Shown piece after piece: positions 27,762 through 35,728 of a stretch of 45,309 nucleotides of DNA. The notes under the pieces were generated by a model, which worked only from the letters and a program-made list of their open reading frames with translations, ran no database searches and was not told the origin of the DNA. The stretch is from positions 1 through 45,309 of the forward strand of contig VGBL01000015.1 in NCBI GenBank assembly GCA_016870515.1. Direction: 5' to 3'. Numbering within the stretch: position 1 is the stretch's first letter; each line of letters opens with the position of its first letter. Both the position numbers and the translations under genes were made by a program. Origin of the DNA: Actinomycetota bacterium (GTDB lineage Bacteria; Actinomycetota; Actinomycetes; S36-B12).

Positions 27762-28886
27762 TCAGCCCGCGAGGCGCACCGGCATGAGCAGGTAGCGGTA
27801 GTCGTCCGCCGGTGCGCCATCGGCTTCGGTAAGGCCACTGAGGACGGCCGGACGCGTGGACTGGGTGAAGGACAACCTCGTGAACGCGGCATCGAGTGCG
27901 CCCAGGCCGTCGAGGAGGTACTGCGGGTTGAAGGCGATCTCGAGGCCGTCGCCCGGGAGGTCGCACTCCACCGATTCGGTCGCCTGCGCTTCGTCAAATG
28001 TGCCGGCTGCCAAGACGACTTCGCCGTCGGCAAAGGTAAGCCGCACGGGAGCGTTGCGCTCTGCGACAAGGGATACGCGCTTGACGGATTCGATCAACGC
28101 AGTAGTGCTGACCGTGGCTTCGGACAGCGTCTCACTAGGCAGCAGCGATCGGTACTTGGGGAACTCGCCGTCGAGAAGTCGAGTGGTCGTGCGTCTCCCG
28201 CCGCCTTCGAACCCCATCAGGCCTTCGCCACCTTCGGCCAGGGAAATGTTGACGGTCTCAGCGCCCGCGAGCGACTTGGCCGTCTCGGCGAGGGTGCGGG
28301 CTGGGACCAGGGCATTCACCGACAGGGATGGGGTCGCCGGTGTCCAGGTGAACTCGCGCATTGCCAGCCGATAGCGATCGGTTGCCGCGAGGGTGATCGT
28401 GGCGCCCTCGACCTCAACGCGTATACCGGTCAGGGTGGGGAGTGTGTCGTCACGACCCGCCGCGATCGCGACCTGGGCCACTGCTGAAGCAAAGACGTCT
28501 CCAGGGACGGTGCCGGAGGACGACGGCATGGCCGGTAGAGCCGGATAGTCCTCGACAGGGAACGTCGGTAGCGTAAATGATGACTTGCCACACACCACCG
28601 CAACACGCGTGCCATCGAGGGCGATGTTGACCGGTTGAGCTGGGAGTGCCCGCCCAATGTCGGCTAGAAGGCGGCCCGAGACGAGCGCTCTACCTGATTC
28701 GCTCACATCAACGGCGACTTCGGCGCGGGATGAGGTTTCGTAGTCGAAACTCGACACGACCAGACCGGTGCTGTCAACCTCCAGGAGTAGACCAGCCAGA
28801 ATCGGAAGCGACGGACGACTCGGGAGTGTGCGGGCCGCCCAGGCGACTGACTCGGCGAGCACATCACGCTCGACTCGGAACTTCAC
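27762..28886 (-). CDS. dnaN: DNA polymerase III sliding clamp (beta subunit)
   Basis: A 374-residue clamp with three repeated DNA-clamp domains. It begins [20 protein letters not shown], includes [14 protein letters not shown] and [13 protein letters not shown], and ends in [10 protein letters not shown], the usual clamp C-terminus that forms the protein-binding pocket. GTG 28886 has AAGGGA upstream. It is transcribed away from oriC toward recF. Confidence 0.98.
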   Translation of the reverse strand: MKFRVERDVLAESVAWAARTLPSRPSLPILAGLLLEVDSTGLVVSSFDYETSSRAEVAVDVSESGRALVSGRLLADIGRALPAQPVNIALDGTRVAVVCGKSSFTLPTFPVEDYPALPAMPSSSGTVPGDVFASAVAQVAIAAGRDDTLPTLTGIRVEVEGATITLAATDRYRLAMREFTWTPATPSLSVNALVPARTLAETAKSLAGAETVNISLAEGGEGLMGFEGGGRRTTTRLLDGEFPKYRSLLPSETLSEATVSTTALIESVKRVSLVAERNAPVRLTFADGEVVLAAGTFDEAQATESVECDLPGDGLEIAFNPQYLLDGLGALDAAFTRLSFTQSTRPAVLSGLTEADGAPADDYRYLLMPVRLAG

Positions 28887-29352
28887 CTCGCGTTCCCTTC
28901 CTCTCACCTAGGCGCGTCATCCTGCCACCGCCAATGTGTAGCGGCTAGAGGGGTGTGACCTGTCCACATTGAATCGGCAGATGGATGTGATTTGACATCT
29001 TGGATTTCTCATTAGCGTCATCGTCATAGGTCCGGTGGATAGTGGGGATAGCGGGCGTTCGCCCACGTCAACTGCTACTAGGGCTTGTCGGAAAGGCTGT
29101 GGATAACTACTCCTGAGTTGTGGATGACCGTGGAGGGGCGTCGAGTGCGCGCGAGGAGTCCCCATGAACGGGTGGAGTTATCCACAGAAGATGTAGAAGG
29201 GGGCAGTGGTGTGAAGGGACTGTCCACAGGTAGTCCCCAACTGGGGATCTGGCGACACCTCCCCGTTACCTGGGGTCCCCGCGTTTTCCGTGCCAAACCG
29301 CTCAGCGGGTGGGGTGGTCGGCACGCAGAAGGGGTGGGTGGCCGACCGGGCC
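28887..29352. other. oriC: Chromosomal origin oriC (dnaN-dnaA intergenic)
   Basis: A 466-bp noncoding gap between dnaA and dnaN. DnaA boxes: two perfect TTATCCACA boxes (29098-29106 in reverse, 29178-29186 forward), TCATCCACA reverse at 29119-29127, and CTGTCCACA forward at 28960-28968 and 29220-29228. An AT-richer block at about 28970-29035 next to dnaN is the likely unwinding element. GGGCG-TT-CGCCC (29053-29064) is a small hairpin. Boxes in both orientations on either side of 29140 are typical of actinobacterial origins. Confidence 0.92.
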
Positions 29353-30777
29353 TCAGCCGCGGGATTGGGACTTGATGCGGGCCGTGAGATCGGCGACCTG
29401 GTTGTAGAGGCTGCGGCGCTCGCCAATGAGCTGGCGGATCTTTCGATCGGCGTGCATCACGGTCGTGTGGTCGCGGCCGCCGAATGCCTGGCCGATCTTG
29501 GGCAGCGAGAGGTCGGTGAGTTCGCGGCACAGGTACATAGCGATCTGCCGGGCCGTCACCAGCACCCGCGAGCGCGATGTGCCGCAGAGGTCATCGACGC
29601 TGACCCCGAAGTAGGCGGCGGTCGTCGTCATGATCTGCGCGGACGTGATCTCCGGGCCGGCATCGGTGGGGAAGAGGTCCTTGAGCACGAGTTCGGCGAG
29701 GGCGAGGTCGACGGGTGCGCGATTGAGAGAGGCGAAAGCCGTGACGCGAATGAGGGCACCCTCTAGCTCGCGGATGTTGTTGGAGACCTTGGATGCGATG
29801 AACTCGAGCACGTCTGGGGGCGCCTGCAAACGCTCCTGGGCGCTCTTCTTGCGAAGGATTGCGATACGGGTCTCGAGGTCGGGGGGCTGGACGTCGGTGG
29901 TCAGACCCCACTCGAAGCGCGAGCGCATGCGGTCTTCGAAGTCCTGCAGCTGCTTGGGCGCGAGGTCAGACGTGATGACGATCTGCTTATTGGCGTTGTG
30001 CAGCGTGTTGAACGTGTGGAAGAACTCCTCCTGCGTCTGCACCTTACCCGACAGGAACTGGATGTCATCGACCAGGAGCACGTCGACGTCGCGGTAGCGG
30101 CGCTGGAAGGCCGCGGCCTTGTCGTCGCGGATGGAGTTGATGAACTCGTTGGTGAATTCTTCCGAGCTGACATAGCGCACGCGTGTGCCCTTGTAGAGCG
30201 TGCGCGCGTAGTGCCCGATGGCATGCAGCAGGTGGGTCTTGCCCAGTCCGGAGCCTCCGTAGACGAAGAGAGGGTTGTAGGCCTTGGCCGGCTGCTCGGC
30301 GACCGCGATGGCCGCGGCGTGCGCGAAGCGGTTGGACGAGCCGATGACGAAGGTGTCGAAGGTGTACTTGGCATTGAGACGGCCGTCTTCGGCACGTGAC
30401 CCGGGCGACCCGCTGCCGCGGCGATCGACGGGTCCTTCCGGCTCCAGATCGGGCAACTCCTCCTGGTACGTCGCATCCGCGAGCGCATCGACCTCGTCCT
30501 CATCGGATGTGGAAGCGATGCCGGGATCGACGGTGACGGCGAGGCGCACGTCGCGGCCGAGCTGCGCCGAAAGCGCGGCGGTGACCACGGGCCGCAGGCG
30601 TGTCTCGAGCACGTCCTTGGTGAAGTCATTGGGGGCCGCGATGAGGGCGGTGTCCTCGACCAGGCCCAGGGGGCGGGTCAGTGAGACGAATGCCCGCTGC
30701 TGCGGGGTCAGCGACCCGTCGGTGAGGGAGTCCAGGGCAAGGGTCCACACCTCTGTCAGCTCAACGGTGGTCTCCAC
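29353..30777 (-). CDS. dnaA: Chromosomal replication initiator DnaA
   Basis: A 474-residue initiator. Domain I begins [16 protein letters not shown] short variable domain II is followed by domain III ([17 protein letters not shown], Walker [12 protein letters not shown], Walker [11 protein letters not shown]) and domain IV with [20 protein letters not shown] and [16 protein letters not shown], the DNA-binding signature. GTG 30777 was chosen because AAGGGGA precedes it. DnaA boxes on both sides, in the upstream gap and in oriC, suggest autoregulation. Confidence 0.98.
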   Translation of the reverse strand: METTVELTEVWTLALDSLTDGSLTPQQRAFVSLTRPLGLVEDTALIAAPNDFTKDVLETRLRPVVTAALSAQLGRDVRLAVTVDPGIASTSDEDEVDALADATYQEELPDLEPEGPVDRRGSGSPGSRAEDGRLNAKYTFDTFVIGSSNRFAHAAAIAVAEQPAKAYNPLFVYGGSGLGKTHLLHAIGHYARTLYKGTRVRYVSSEEFTNEFINSIRDDKAAAFQRRYRDVDVLLVDDIQFLSGKVQTQEEFFHTFNTLHNANKQIVITSDLAPKQLQDFEDRMRSRFEWGLTTDVQPPDLETRIAILRKKSAQERLQAPPDVLEFIASKVSNNIRELEGALIRVTAFASLNRAPVDLALAELVLKDLFPTDAGPEITSAQIMTTTAAYFGVSVDDLCGTSRSRVLVTARQIAMYLCRELTDLSLPKIGQAFGGRDHTTVMHADRKIRQLIGERRSLYNQVADLTARIKSQSRG

Positions 30778-31027
30778 GGCGTCCCCTTCCCCTGTTGTCA
30801 CGCTCGTCCCACGGTTCCCACAAGGTTGTCCACAGGTGTGGATGACGCATCCAGGGCCGTCGGGCAAAGCGGGCGCTTGGTCATCAGCGCATGTACGGCG
30901 ACCCTAGCCCTGTATCTGTGGATGACTCAATAGCGGGGAGGAACGGATGTGGACAGGGACGGCGTGTCGCGATCGAGTGCATGGCACAAGGTGCTTTACT
31001 ACGCCACTTCTCAGCAAGTGACCGGCC
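30778..31027. promoter_or_regulatory. dnaA upstream region with DnaA boxes
   Basis: Noncoding DNA upstream of dnaA. DnaA-box-like sequences occur at 30826-30834 (TTGTCCACA, the actinobacterial consensus), 30837-30845 (TGTGGATGA), 30917-30925 (TGTGGATGA) and 30948-30956 (TGTGGACAG). This could be the second half of a bipartite origin or the autoregulatory site of the dnaA promoter. Confidence 0.7.
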
Positions 31028-31210
31028 ACAGGGGCTCGTCGGTCCGGCCCCCTCCAGACGGAAGACATTGACCCGCAGGATGGTGCCGTCGCGGATCGGG
31101 ACGGGCACGTCCCACTCGGTGATCACGCCTGTGGGGGCCGGGAGGACCGTGACCCGGGATCGCCGGGCGTTCATGGGACGGCTGCGCGCGGAGAGTTTGC
31201 GTCGGTTCAC
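31028..31210 (-). pseudogene. N-terminal fragment of a CocE/NonD-family (S15) hydrolase
   Basis: The minus-strand frame from 31210 contains GVITEWDVPVPIRDGTILR and VNVFRLEGAGP, which closely follows the first strands of CocE/NonD hydrolases (pattern DVPVPMRDGTxLRADVxRPEG). After about 60 residues the similarity stops, and there is no room for the roughly 500-residue remainder before dnaA. I read it as a truncated remnant in the dnaA-rpmH gap. Confidence 0.6.
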
Positions 31211-31271
31211 GACCGTCCCTCAGATGGTCCAGGGTGCGGGCAGTACCGCAGGCCCCACCCACGCCCCGAAT

Positions 31272-31300
31272 TTGATCCACGCAAGGAGCCTCTGTACCCT
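31272..31300 (+). promoter_or_regulatory. Predicted promoter of the rpmH operon
   Basis: TTGATC (31272-31277) and TACCCT (31295-31300) are separated by 17 bp, a good sigma-70-type match, 42 bp upstream of the rpmH start. It would drive rpmH and probably the following rnpA-yidC-jag-rsmG genes. Confidence 0.55.
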
Positions 31301-31341
31301 CATAGGGCCCTGATCGAAGGGCATCGCACCCGGGAGAGACC

Positions 31342-31479
31342 ATGTCCAAGCGCACCTTTCAGCCCAACAACCGTCGTAGGGCGCGAACCCATGGCTTTCG
31401 TGCGCGCATGCGCACCCGTGCCGGCCGCGCCATCCTCGCCGCCCGCCGCGGCAAGGGCCGCGATCGCCTGTCGGCGTAA
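31342..31479 (+). CDS. rpmH: 50S ribosomal protein bL34
   Basis: A 45-residue, highly basic protein beginning [20 protein letters not shown] and continuing [18 protein letters not shown], the standard L34 signature. GGGAGAGACC lies just before the ATG. It is the first gene of the plus-strand origin-proximal operon, 25 bp before the RnpA-YidD gene. Confidence 0.97.
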   Translation: MSKRTFQPNNRRRARTHGFRARMRTRAGRAILAARRGKGRDRLSA

Positions 31480-31504
31480 TAGCCGACTTACGCCGTAGGC
31501 CCAC

Positions 31505-32248
31505 GTGCTGCCGGCGCCCTACCGCATCCCCCGCGGCTCGGACATCTCCGAGACGGTTCGTCGCGGCCTGCGAACCCGTCGTGGCGGCCTCGTCGTTCAT
31601 CTGGTCATCGACCCCACCGCGCACGCCACATCCGCGCAGGCGGCCTTCGCGGTCGGCAAGACAGTCGGCAATTCCGTCACGCGTCACCGGGTTTTACGCC
31701 GTCTTCGCGCACTCATGCCACCTCTGCTCGACGAACTTCCGCCTGGCAGTCGCGTCGTCGTGCGCGCACTCCCGGAGGCGGCCTCCGAGTCCGCTGATGA
31801 CCTCAAGCGCGACCTGGAGTCGGCACTCGCCCGCGCACAGCGTCGCGATCGTGACCCAGTGCCGCCTCTCGATGGCAGTGCGGTGGAGGCGCAGGTCGTT
31901 CCCGCGCCAGCCACCGAGCGGTTGGGACTAGCGCGCATCGGATGGACCGTCGGCACGCCGTTTCGCTGGCTGCTGCTGGGCCTGGTGTGGGCGTATCGCC
32001 ACACGATCTCGCCGATCCTGCCACCGACGTGTCGCTATCACCCGAGCTGTTCGGCGTACGCCTTCGAAGCCCTGCAGGTGCATGGCGCGGGCAAGGGTTT
32101 CGCCCTCGCCGTCTGGCGCGTGCTGCGCTGCAATCCCTTTACGCTCGGGGGCCTCGACCCGGTGCCGCCTCATGGCAGCTGGCGGCCCGACGTCCTGCCG
32201 GACGGGCGCCCGAGGACCCCGGCGCATGCGGTCGGCGGACCCGCCTAA
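31505..32248 (+). CDS. rnpA-yidD: Fusion of RNase P protein (RnpA) with membrane insertion factor YidD
   Basis: One uninterrupted 247-residue frame from GTG 31505. Residues 1-115 are RnpA: MLPAPYRIPRG, FAVGKTVGNSVTRHRVLRRL (RNA-binding helix, variant of RNxxKRRLR) and LPPGSRVVVRALP. A hydrophilic linker (about 116-145) leads to YidD at about 150-225: LVWAYRHTISPILPPTCRYHPSCSAY, split here as WAYRHTISPILPP and CRYHPSCSAY, then GFALAVWRVLRCNPF and LDPVPPHG. In most bacteria these are two adjacent or overlapping genes. I see no stop or frameshift between them and no ATG with a ribosome binding site for a separate yidD; an internal GTG start cannot be excluded. RnpA acts with the RNase P RNA, while YidD assists YidC, encoded next. 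Confidence 0.88.
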   Translation: MLPAPYRIPRGSDISETVRRGLRTRRGGLVVHLVIDPTAHATSAQAAFAVGKTVGNSVTRHRVLRRLRALMPPLLDELPPGSRVVVRALPEAASESADDLKRDLESALARAQRRDRDPVPPLDGSAVEAQVVPAPATERLGLARIGWTVGTPFRWLLLGLVWAYRHTISPILPPTCRYHPSCSAYAFEALQVHGAGKGFALAVWRVLRCNPFTLGGLDPVPPHGSWRPDVLPDGRPRTPAHAVGGPA

Positions 32249-32296
32249 TACTCTTCCTGGGCGGTGCAGTGCCGCCTTCCCATCCCCGGAGCGCGC

Positions 32297-33304
32297 GTGT
32301 TCATCATCGATTGGATCGGGACCGGCGTCAGCTGGATCCTGGTGCAGTTCCACGCGGTCTTCACCCTGATCGGACTCAACCCCGCGAGCGGCTGGACCTG
32401 GGCCTTCTCAATCGTGGGTCTGGTCATCGTCATCCGCATCCTGCTGATCCCGCTCTTCGTCAAGCAGATCAAGGCTCAGCGCAATCTGCAGATCATCCAG
32501 CCCAAGATCAAGGAGATCCAGAAGAAGTACGCCGGCGACCGCGAGAAGCAGTCGCAGGAGATGATGAAGATCTATCGAGAGACCGGCACCAATCCCCTCG
32601 CGTCATGCCTGCCGATCCTGCTTCAGGCCCCGATTTTTTTCGCGCTCTTCCGCGTACTGCAGGGCATCGCGATGTACAACCCCGACGATCCGGGTTACGT
32701 GGCGCCGGGTGTCTTCGCATGGCAGCAGTACGCCGTGTTGCTGCCCCAGGCGCACGAGGCGTCCATCTGGGACGTGCCCCTCTACGGCTACTTCATGGGC
32801 GCCAATAACGAGAACCTCATCGCGGGCGGTTTCTCACCCCTCCATACCCAGATCCTCACCATGGTCCTCATCATTTTCATGACGGCCACGACGTTCCTCA
32901 CGCAGCGTCAGCTCATCGTGAAGAACTCCGCCCCCGACAACCCGATGGTGCGTCAGCAGAAGATCCTGCTCTACGTCTTCCCGGTGATCTTCGCTGTCGG
33001 TGGCATCAACTTCCCGATGGGCGTGCTCATCTACTGGCTGACCACCAACCTCTGGACGATGGGCCAGCAGTTCTACGTCATCCGCAACAACCCGCAGCCG
33101 GGCACACCGGCCTACGACGCCTGGGAGCAGCGCAAGGCGGCGAAGGCGGCTCGCAAGGGCGGCCCCTCGCCTGCTCCGCAGGTGACGGCGCAGGAGGAGG
33201 CGCCGGCGGCGCCCGTGCGTATGCAGCCAAAGAAGGTGCCGCGCAGCAAGCGCGGCAAGGGCTCCTCCGGTGGCGGGGCCGCAACGAAGGGATCATCGAC
33301 GTGA
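32297..33304 (+). CDS. yidC: Membrane protein insertase YidC/Oxa1
   Basis: A 335-residue insertase of the Gram-positive type, lacking the large periplasmic domain. The first helix follows VFIIDWIG. The conserved core is VIRILLIPLFVKQIKAQR (with the membrane-embedded arginine), KEIQKKYAGDREKQSQEMM and NPLASCLPILLQAPIFFALF, then two helices ending PMGVLIYWLTTNLWTMGQQ. The basic C-terminal tail (KKVPRSKRGKG) probably contacts ribosomes. GTG 32297 was preferred because GGAG sits six bases upstream. Its stop overlaps the jag start (GTGA). Confidence 0.96.
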   Translation: MFIIDWIGTGVSWILVQFHAVFTLIGLNPASGWTWAFSIVGLVIVIRILLIPLFVKQIKAQRNLQIIQPKIKEIQKKYAGDREKQSQEMMKIYRETGTNPLASCLPILLQAPIFFALFRVLQGIAMYNPDDPGYVAPGVFAWQQYAVLLPQAHEASIWDVPLYGYFMGANNENLIAGGFSPLHTQILTMVLIIFMTATTFLTQRQLIVKNSAPDNPMVRQQKILLYVFPVIFAVGGINFPMGVLIYWLTTNLWTMGQQFYVIRNNPQPGTPAYDAWEQRKAAKAARKGGPSPAPQVTAQEEAPAAPVRMQPKKVPRSKRGKGSSGGGAATKGSST

Positions 33305-33816
33305 GTACCGAGACCGAGACGACCGAGGCCACCGACAAGGAGGCTCCGCCGGCGGACCTGCTCGAGAAGGAGGGGGACGCGGCCGCGGATTACCTCGAAG
33401 GCCTGCTCGACATCTGCGACCTCGATGGTGACATCGACATCGATGTCGAGGGGGATCGCGCCCAGGTCTCGATCGTCGAGGTCACCAAGGGCGAGCTCCA
33501 GACGCTGGTCGGCACCGATGGCGAGGTGCTCGATGCATTGCAGGACCTAGCCCGCCTCGCCGCTGCGCAGGCGACGGGTCATCGTGCGCGCCTCATGCTC
33601 GACATCGCGGGTCATCGACTCGATCGTCGCAAGGAGCTCGAGCAGATCGCGCAGGCGGCTATCGAGGAGGTGCAGTCCTCGGGTGAGCCGGTGCGTCTGG
33701 CTGCGATGAATGCGTTCGAGCGTAAGGTCGTCCACGACGTTGTCACGAACGCCGGGCTGGTGAGCGAGTCAGAGGGTGTCGACCCCGATCGGCGCATCGT
33801 CGTACGCGCTTCCTGA
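33301..33816 (+). CDS. jag: Jag/KhpB RNA-binding protein
   Basis: A 171-residue protein. An acidic N-terminal region is followed by a KH domain (VTKGELQTLVGTDGEVLDAL) and an R3H domain (AAMNAFERKVVHDVVTN). Members bind RNA and influence cell division and envelope regulation. The GTG start overlaps the yidC stop, so translation is coupled. The usual yidC-jag-rsmG order is kept. Confidence 0.93.
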   Translation: MSTETETTEATDKEAPPADLLEKEGDAAADYLEGLLDICDLDGDIDIDVEGDRAQVSIVEVTKGELQTLVGTDGEVLDALQDLARLAAAQATGHRARLMLDIAGHRLDRRKELEQIAQAAIEEVQSSGEPVRLAAMNAFERKVVHDVVTNAGLVSESEGVDPDRRIVVRAS

Positions 33817-33823
33817 CATCCCC

Positions 33824-34489
33824 ATGAGCGTCGGCGAGCTTCCCCCGGCTCCGGCCGAGGTGGCCTTGGTCGCGGGCGACGACTTGGCGCGTGAGCGACT
33901 GCAGTCCTACGCCGAGTTCCTCGCGGGTGCGGGGGTCGAGCGCGGGCTCCTCGGGCCTCGCGAGGTGCCGCGCCTGTGGGACCGGCACCTGCTCAACTGC
34001 GCGGTGGTCGCGCCGCTCGTGCCGCAGGGCGCGCATGTCATCGACGTGGGTTCGGGTGCCGGACTCCCCGGCTTGGTGTGGGCGATAGTGCGCCCCGACA
34101 TCACGCTCACCTGCCTGGAGTCGCTGCAGCGCAGGGCGACGTACCTCGACGAGGCGATCGCGGCTTTGGGCCTGGGCGATCGGGTCGCTGTGGTGCGCGC
34201 CCGGGCCGAAGACGTCGCGCGCGGGCGCGCGATCGAAGGGTCTTTGCGCGCAGACGTCGTGACCGCACGCGCGGTCGCGGCACTCGACAAGCTCGCGGGG
34301 TGGACGGTGCCACTGCTGACCCCGGGCGGGGAGTTGCTCGCAGTCAAGGGCCAGTCGGCGACCGAGGAGGTCGAGTCGGCGCGCGCCATCATGGATCGGC
34401 TCGGTATCAAATCGATCGAGATCGTGCAGTGCGGCGTGGGCATCGTCGATCCGCCGACCACGGTGGTGCGCGCGCGCAAGGCCCCCTAG
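33824..34489 (+). CDS. rsmG: 16S rRNA (guanine527-N7)-methyltransferase
   Basis: A 221-residue SAM-dependent methyltransferase. It shows RLWDRHLLNCAVVAPLVP, SAM motif I VIDVGSGAGLPGLVWAI, LESLQRRATYL, VVTARAVAALDKL and GGELLAVKG, all typical of GidB/RsmG, which methylates G527 of 16S rRNA. ATG 33824 starts 8 bp after the jag stop. Its TAG lies in a CTAG shared with the stop of a small minus-strand frame. Confidence 0.96.
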   Translation: MSVGELPPAPAEVALVAGDDLARERLQSYAEFLAGAGVERGLLGPREVPRLWDRHLLNCAVVAPLVPQGAHVIDVGSGAGLPGLVWAIVRPDITLTCLESLQRRATYLDEAIAALGLGDRVAVVRARAEDVARGRAIEGSLRADVVTARAVAALDKLAGWTVPLLTPGGELLAVKGQSATEEVESARAIMDRLGIKSIEIVQCGVGIVDPPTTVVRARKAP

Positions 34490-34617
34490 CCCAGCGGTGT
34501 GACGACAAAGCAGCCGAGCGACACCAGGGCGGCTAACGCTAGGACGATTCGCGACAGTCGAACCGCTTGGTCATGGGTCAGGCGCTGTCGCGGGAGCGAG
34601 CCGATGCTGGTGCCCAC
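34486..34617 (-). CDS. Small hydrophobic protein or transporter remnant (hypothetical)
   Basis: A 43-residue frame from GTG 34617 (open a little further upstream without a standard start): VGTSIGSLPRQRLTHDQAVR, then a hydrophobic helix LSRIVLALAALVSLGCFVV. The pattern resembles the last helices of TauE/SafE-type exporters, so a decayed transporter is as likely as a real small membrane protein. An IdeR-like box lies about 30 bp upstream. The stop overlaps that of rsmG in opposite orientation. Confidence 0.35.
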   Translation of the reverse strand: MGTSIGSLPRQRLTHDQAVRLSRIVLALAALVSLGCFVVTPLG

Positions 34618-34648
34618 GAGCAGGCAGCCGACCCCGTTGTGGGAGATG

Positions 34649-34667
34649 TCCAGTTAGGCTTACCTAA
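34649..34667. promoter_or_regulatory. IdeR/DtxR iron-box-like sequence
   Basis: TCCAGTTAGGCTTACCTAA matches the DtxR/IdeR consensus TWAGGTWAGSCTWACCTWA at 16 of 19 positions; the right-hand 14 bases match completely. It lies in the rsmG-parA gap, upstream of the small hydrophobic frame on the minus strand and about 240 bp before parA. No iron gene is adjacent. Confidence 0.5.
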
Positions 34668-34684
34668 GTTGCTCGTGGAGCAGG

Positions 34685-34693
34685 TTCTCCACA
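34685..34693 (+). promoter_or_regulatory. DnaA-box-like sequence upstream of parA
   Basis: TTCTCCACA differs by one base from the TTGTCCACA DnaA box. Alone it would be weak, but it lies near the parS sites, and two perfect boxes follow parA. Confidence 0.35.
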
Positions 34694-34778
34694 GGTGCGC
34701 CCCAGCACTGCCGGCAACTCTGCCGCTCCCCTGTCGGACCGCGCATACGCCGTGCAGAATGTCCCCGTGACCACCCCC

Positions 34779-34907
34779 ATGACCGGACTCGGCTGGCCCG
34801 TTTCACGTGAAACCGAGCCCGCGGATGTTTCCCGTGAAACGCCCATCAGCGGACTGGGCTGGCCCTCAAAGCCCCCTCGGCTCCCCGCCCCGGGAGCCGC
34901 CGAATGA
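34779..34907 (+). CDS. parA leader ORF containing both parS sites
   Basis: A 42-residue frame starting MTGLGWPVSRETEPADVSRE and ending PRLPAPGAAE. The two VSRET repeats are the translation of the two parS sequences, and GLGWP also occurs twice. The frame ends in TGA overlapping the parA ATG (ATGA). In several actinobacteria ParA has an N-terminal extension carrying VSRET-P. Here that extension sits in a different frame from ParA, so it is either a coupled leader peptide or an extension split off by a frameshift. GTG 34767 is an alternative start. Confidence 0.5.
   Translation: MTGLGWPVSRETEPADVSRETPISGLGWPSKPPRLPAPGAAE
34800..34813. promoter_or_regulatory. parS: parS site 1
   Basis: GTTTCACGTGAAAC is a perfect match to the 14-bp core of the bacterial parS palindrome bound by ParB. 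It lies about 90 bp upstream of parA, within the leader ORF, and 5.6 kb from oriC. Confidence 0.95.
34826..34841. promoter_or_regulatory. parS: parS site 2 (one mismatch)
   Basis: TGTTTCCCGTGAAACG matches the parS palindrome except for one C in place of A in the left half. It is placed 12 bp after site 1. Paired parS sites next to parA are normal in actinobacteria. Confidence 0.85.
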
Positions 34908-35689
34908 CACGGATCCTGGCGGTTGCCAACCAGAAGGGCGGGGTCGGCAAGACCACGACCACGGTCAACCTGGCCGCCGCCCTGGCCACCCAGGGGCGCC
35001 AGGTGCTCGTCATCGACCTAGACCCCCAGGGCAACGCCTCGACCGCCCTGGGCCTGGAGCACCACAGCGGGGTGGCCAGCACCTATGAGGTGCTCACCCA
35101 GGACTTCCCCCTGGCAGACATCGTCCGCGGTTGCGAGGAGGGCAACGGCCACCTGTGGGCAGCCCCGGCCACCATCGACCTGGCCGGAGCGGAGATCGAA
35201 CTCGTCTCCCTCGTGGCCCGTGAGGGGCGCCTCGATCAGGCCATCCAGGCCTACCTGCAGGCCCACGAGGCCCGGGAGGGCCGCCCGCTGGACTTCGTCA
35301 TCATCGACTGTCCGCCCAGCCTCGGGCTGCTCACGCTCAATGCCCTGGTGGCCGCCCAGGAACTCATGCTCCCCATCCAGTGCGAGTACTACGCCCTGGA
35401 GGGGGTCTCCCAACTCCTGCGCACCGTCGATCTGGTCAAGAAGCACCTCAACCCTCAGCTGCGGATCGGGGCGGTGCTGCTCACGATGTACGACGGGCGC
35501 ACGCGACTGTCATCGCAGGTGGTCCAGGAGGTACGCGCCCACTTCGGCGAGGTCGTGCTGCCCACGCTCGTCCCCCGCTCGGTGCGCCTGTCGGAGGCGC
35601 CGTCCTACGGGCAGACGATCTTGGCCTACGACCCGGGCTCCAGCGGCGCCCTGGCCTACCTCGAGGCAGCCAAGGAACTCGCTGGATAG
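34904..35689 (+). CDS. parA: Chromosome partitioning ATPase ParA/Soj
   Basis: A 261-residue ParA. The deviant Walker A is in ANQKGGVGKTTTTVNLAAAL, then VIDLDPQGNAST, FVIIDCPPSLG (Walker B) and LPIQCEYYALEGV. ParA binds DNA nonspecifically as an ATP dimer and moves ParB-parS complexes. The short form begins MTRILAV without the N-terminal extension seen in some relatives; that sequence is in the overlapping upstream frame. It ends 39 bp before parB. Confidence 0.97.
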   Translation: MTRILAVANQKGGVGKTTTTVNLAAALATQGRQVLVIDLDPQGNASTALGLEHHSGVASTYEVLTQDFPLADIVRGCEEGNGHLWAAPATIDLAGAEIELVSLVAREGRLDQAIQAYLQAHEAREGRPLDFVIIDCPPSLGLLTLNALVAAQELMLPIQCEYYALEGVSQLLRTVDLVKKHLNPQLRIGAVLLTMYDGRTRLSSQVVQEVRAHFGEVVLPTLVPRSVRLSEAPSYGQTILAYDPGSSGALAYLEAAKELAG

Positions 35690-35709
35690 TTATCCACAGG
35701 TTATCCACA
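35690..35709 (+). promoter_or_regulatory. Two perfect DnaA boxes in the parA-parB gap
   Basis: TTATCCACA occurs at 35690-35698, starting directly after the parA stop codon, and again at 35701-35709, in the same orientation with an 11-bp period. They fill most of the 39-bp gap before parB. Boxes one helical turn apart are arranged as in cooperative DnaA sites. Confidence 0.8.
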
Positions 35710-35728
35710 CGATTAGGACAGAGCGGAT

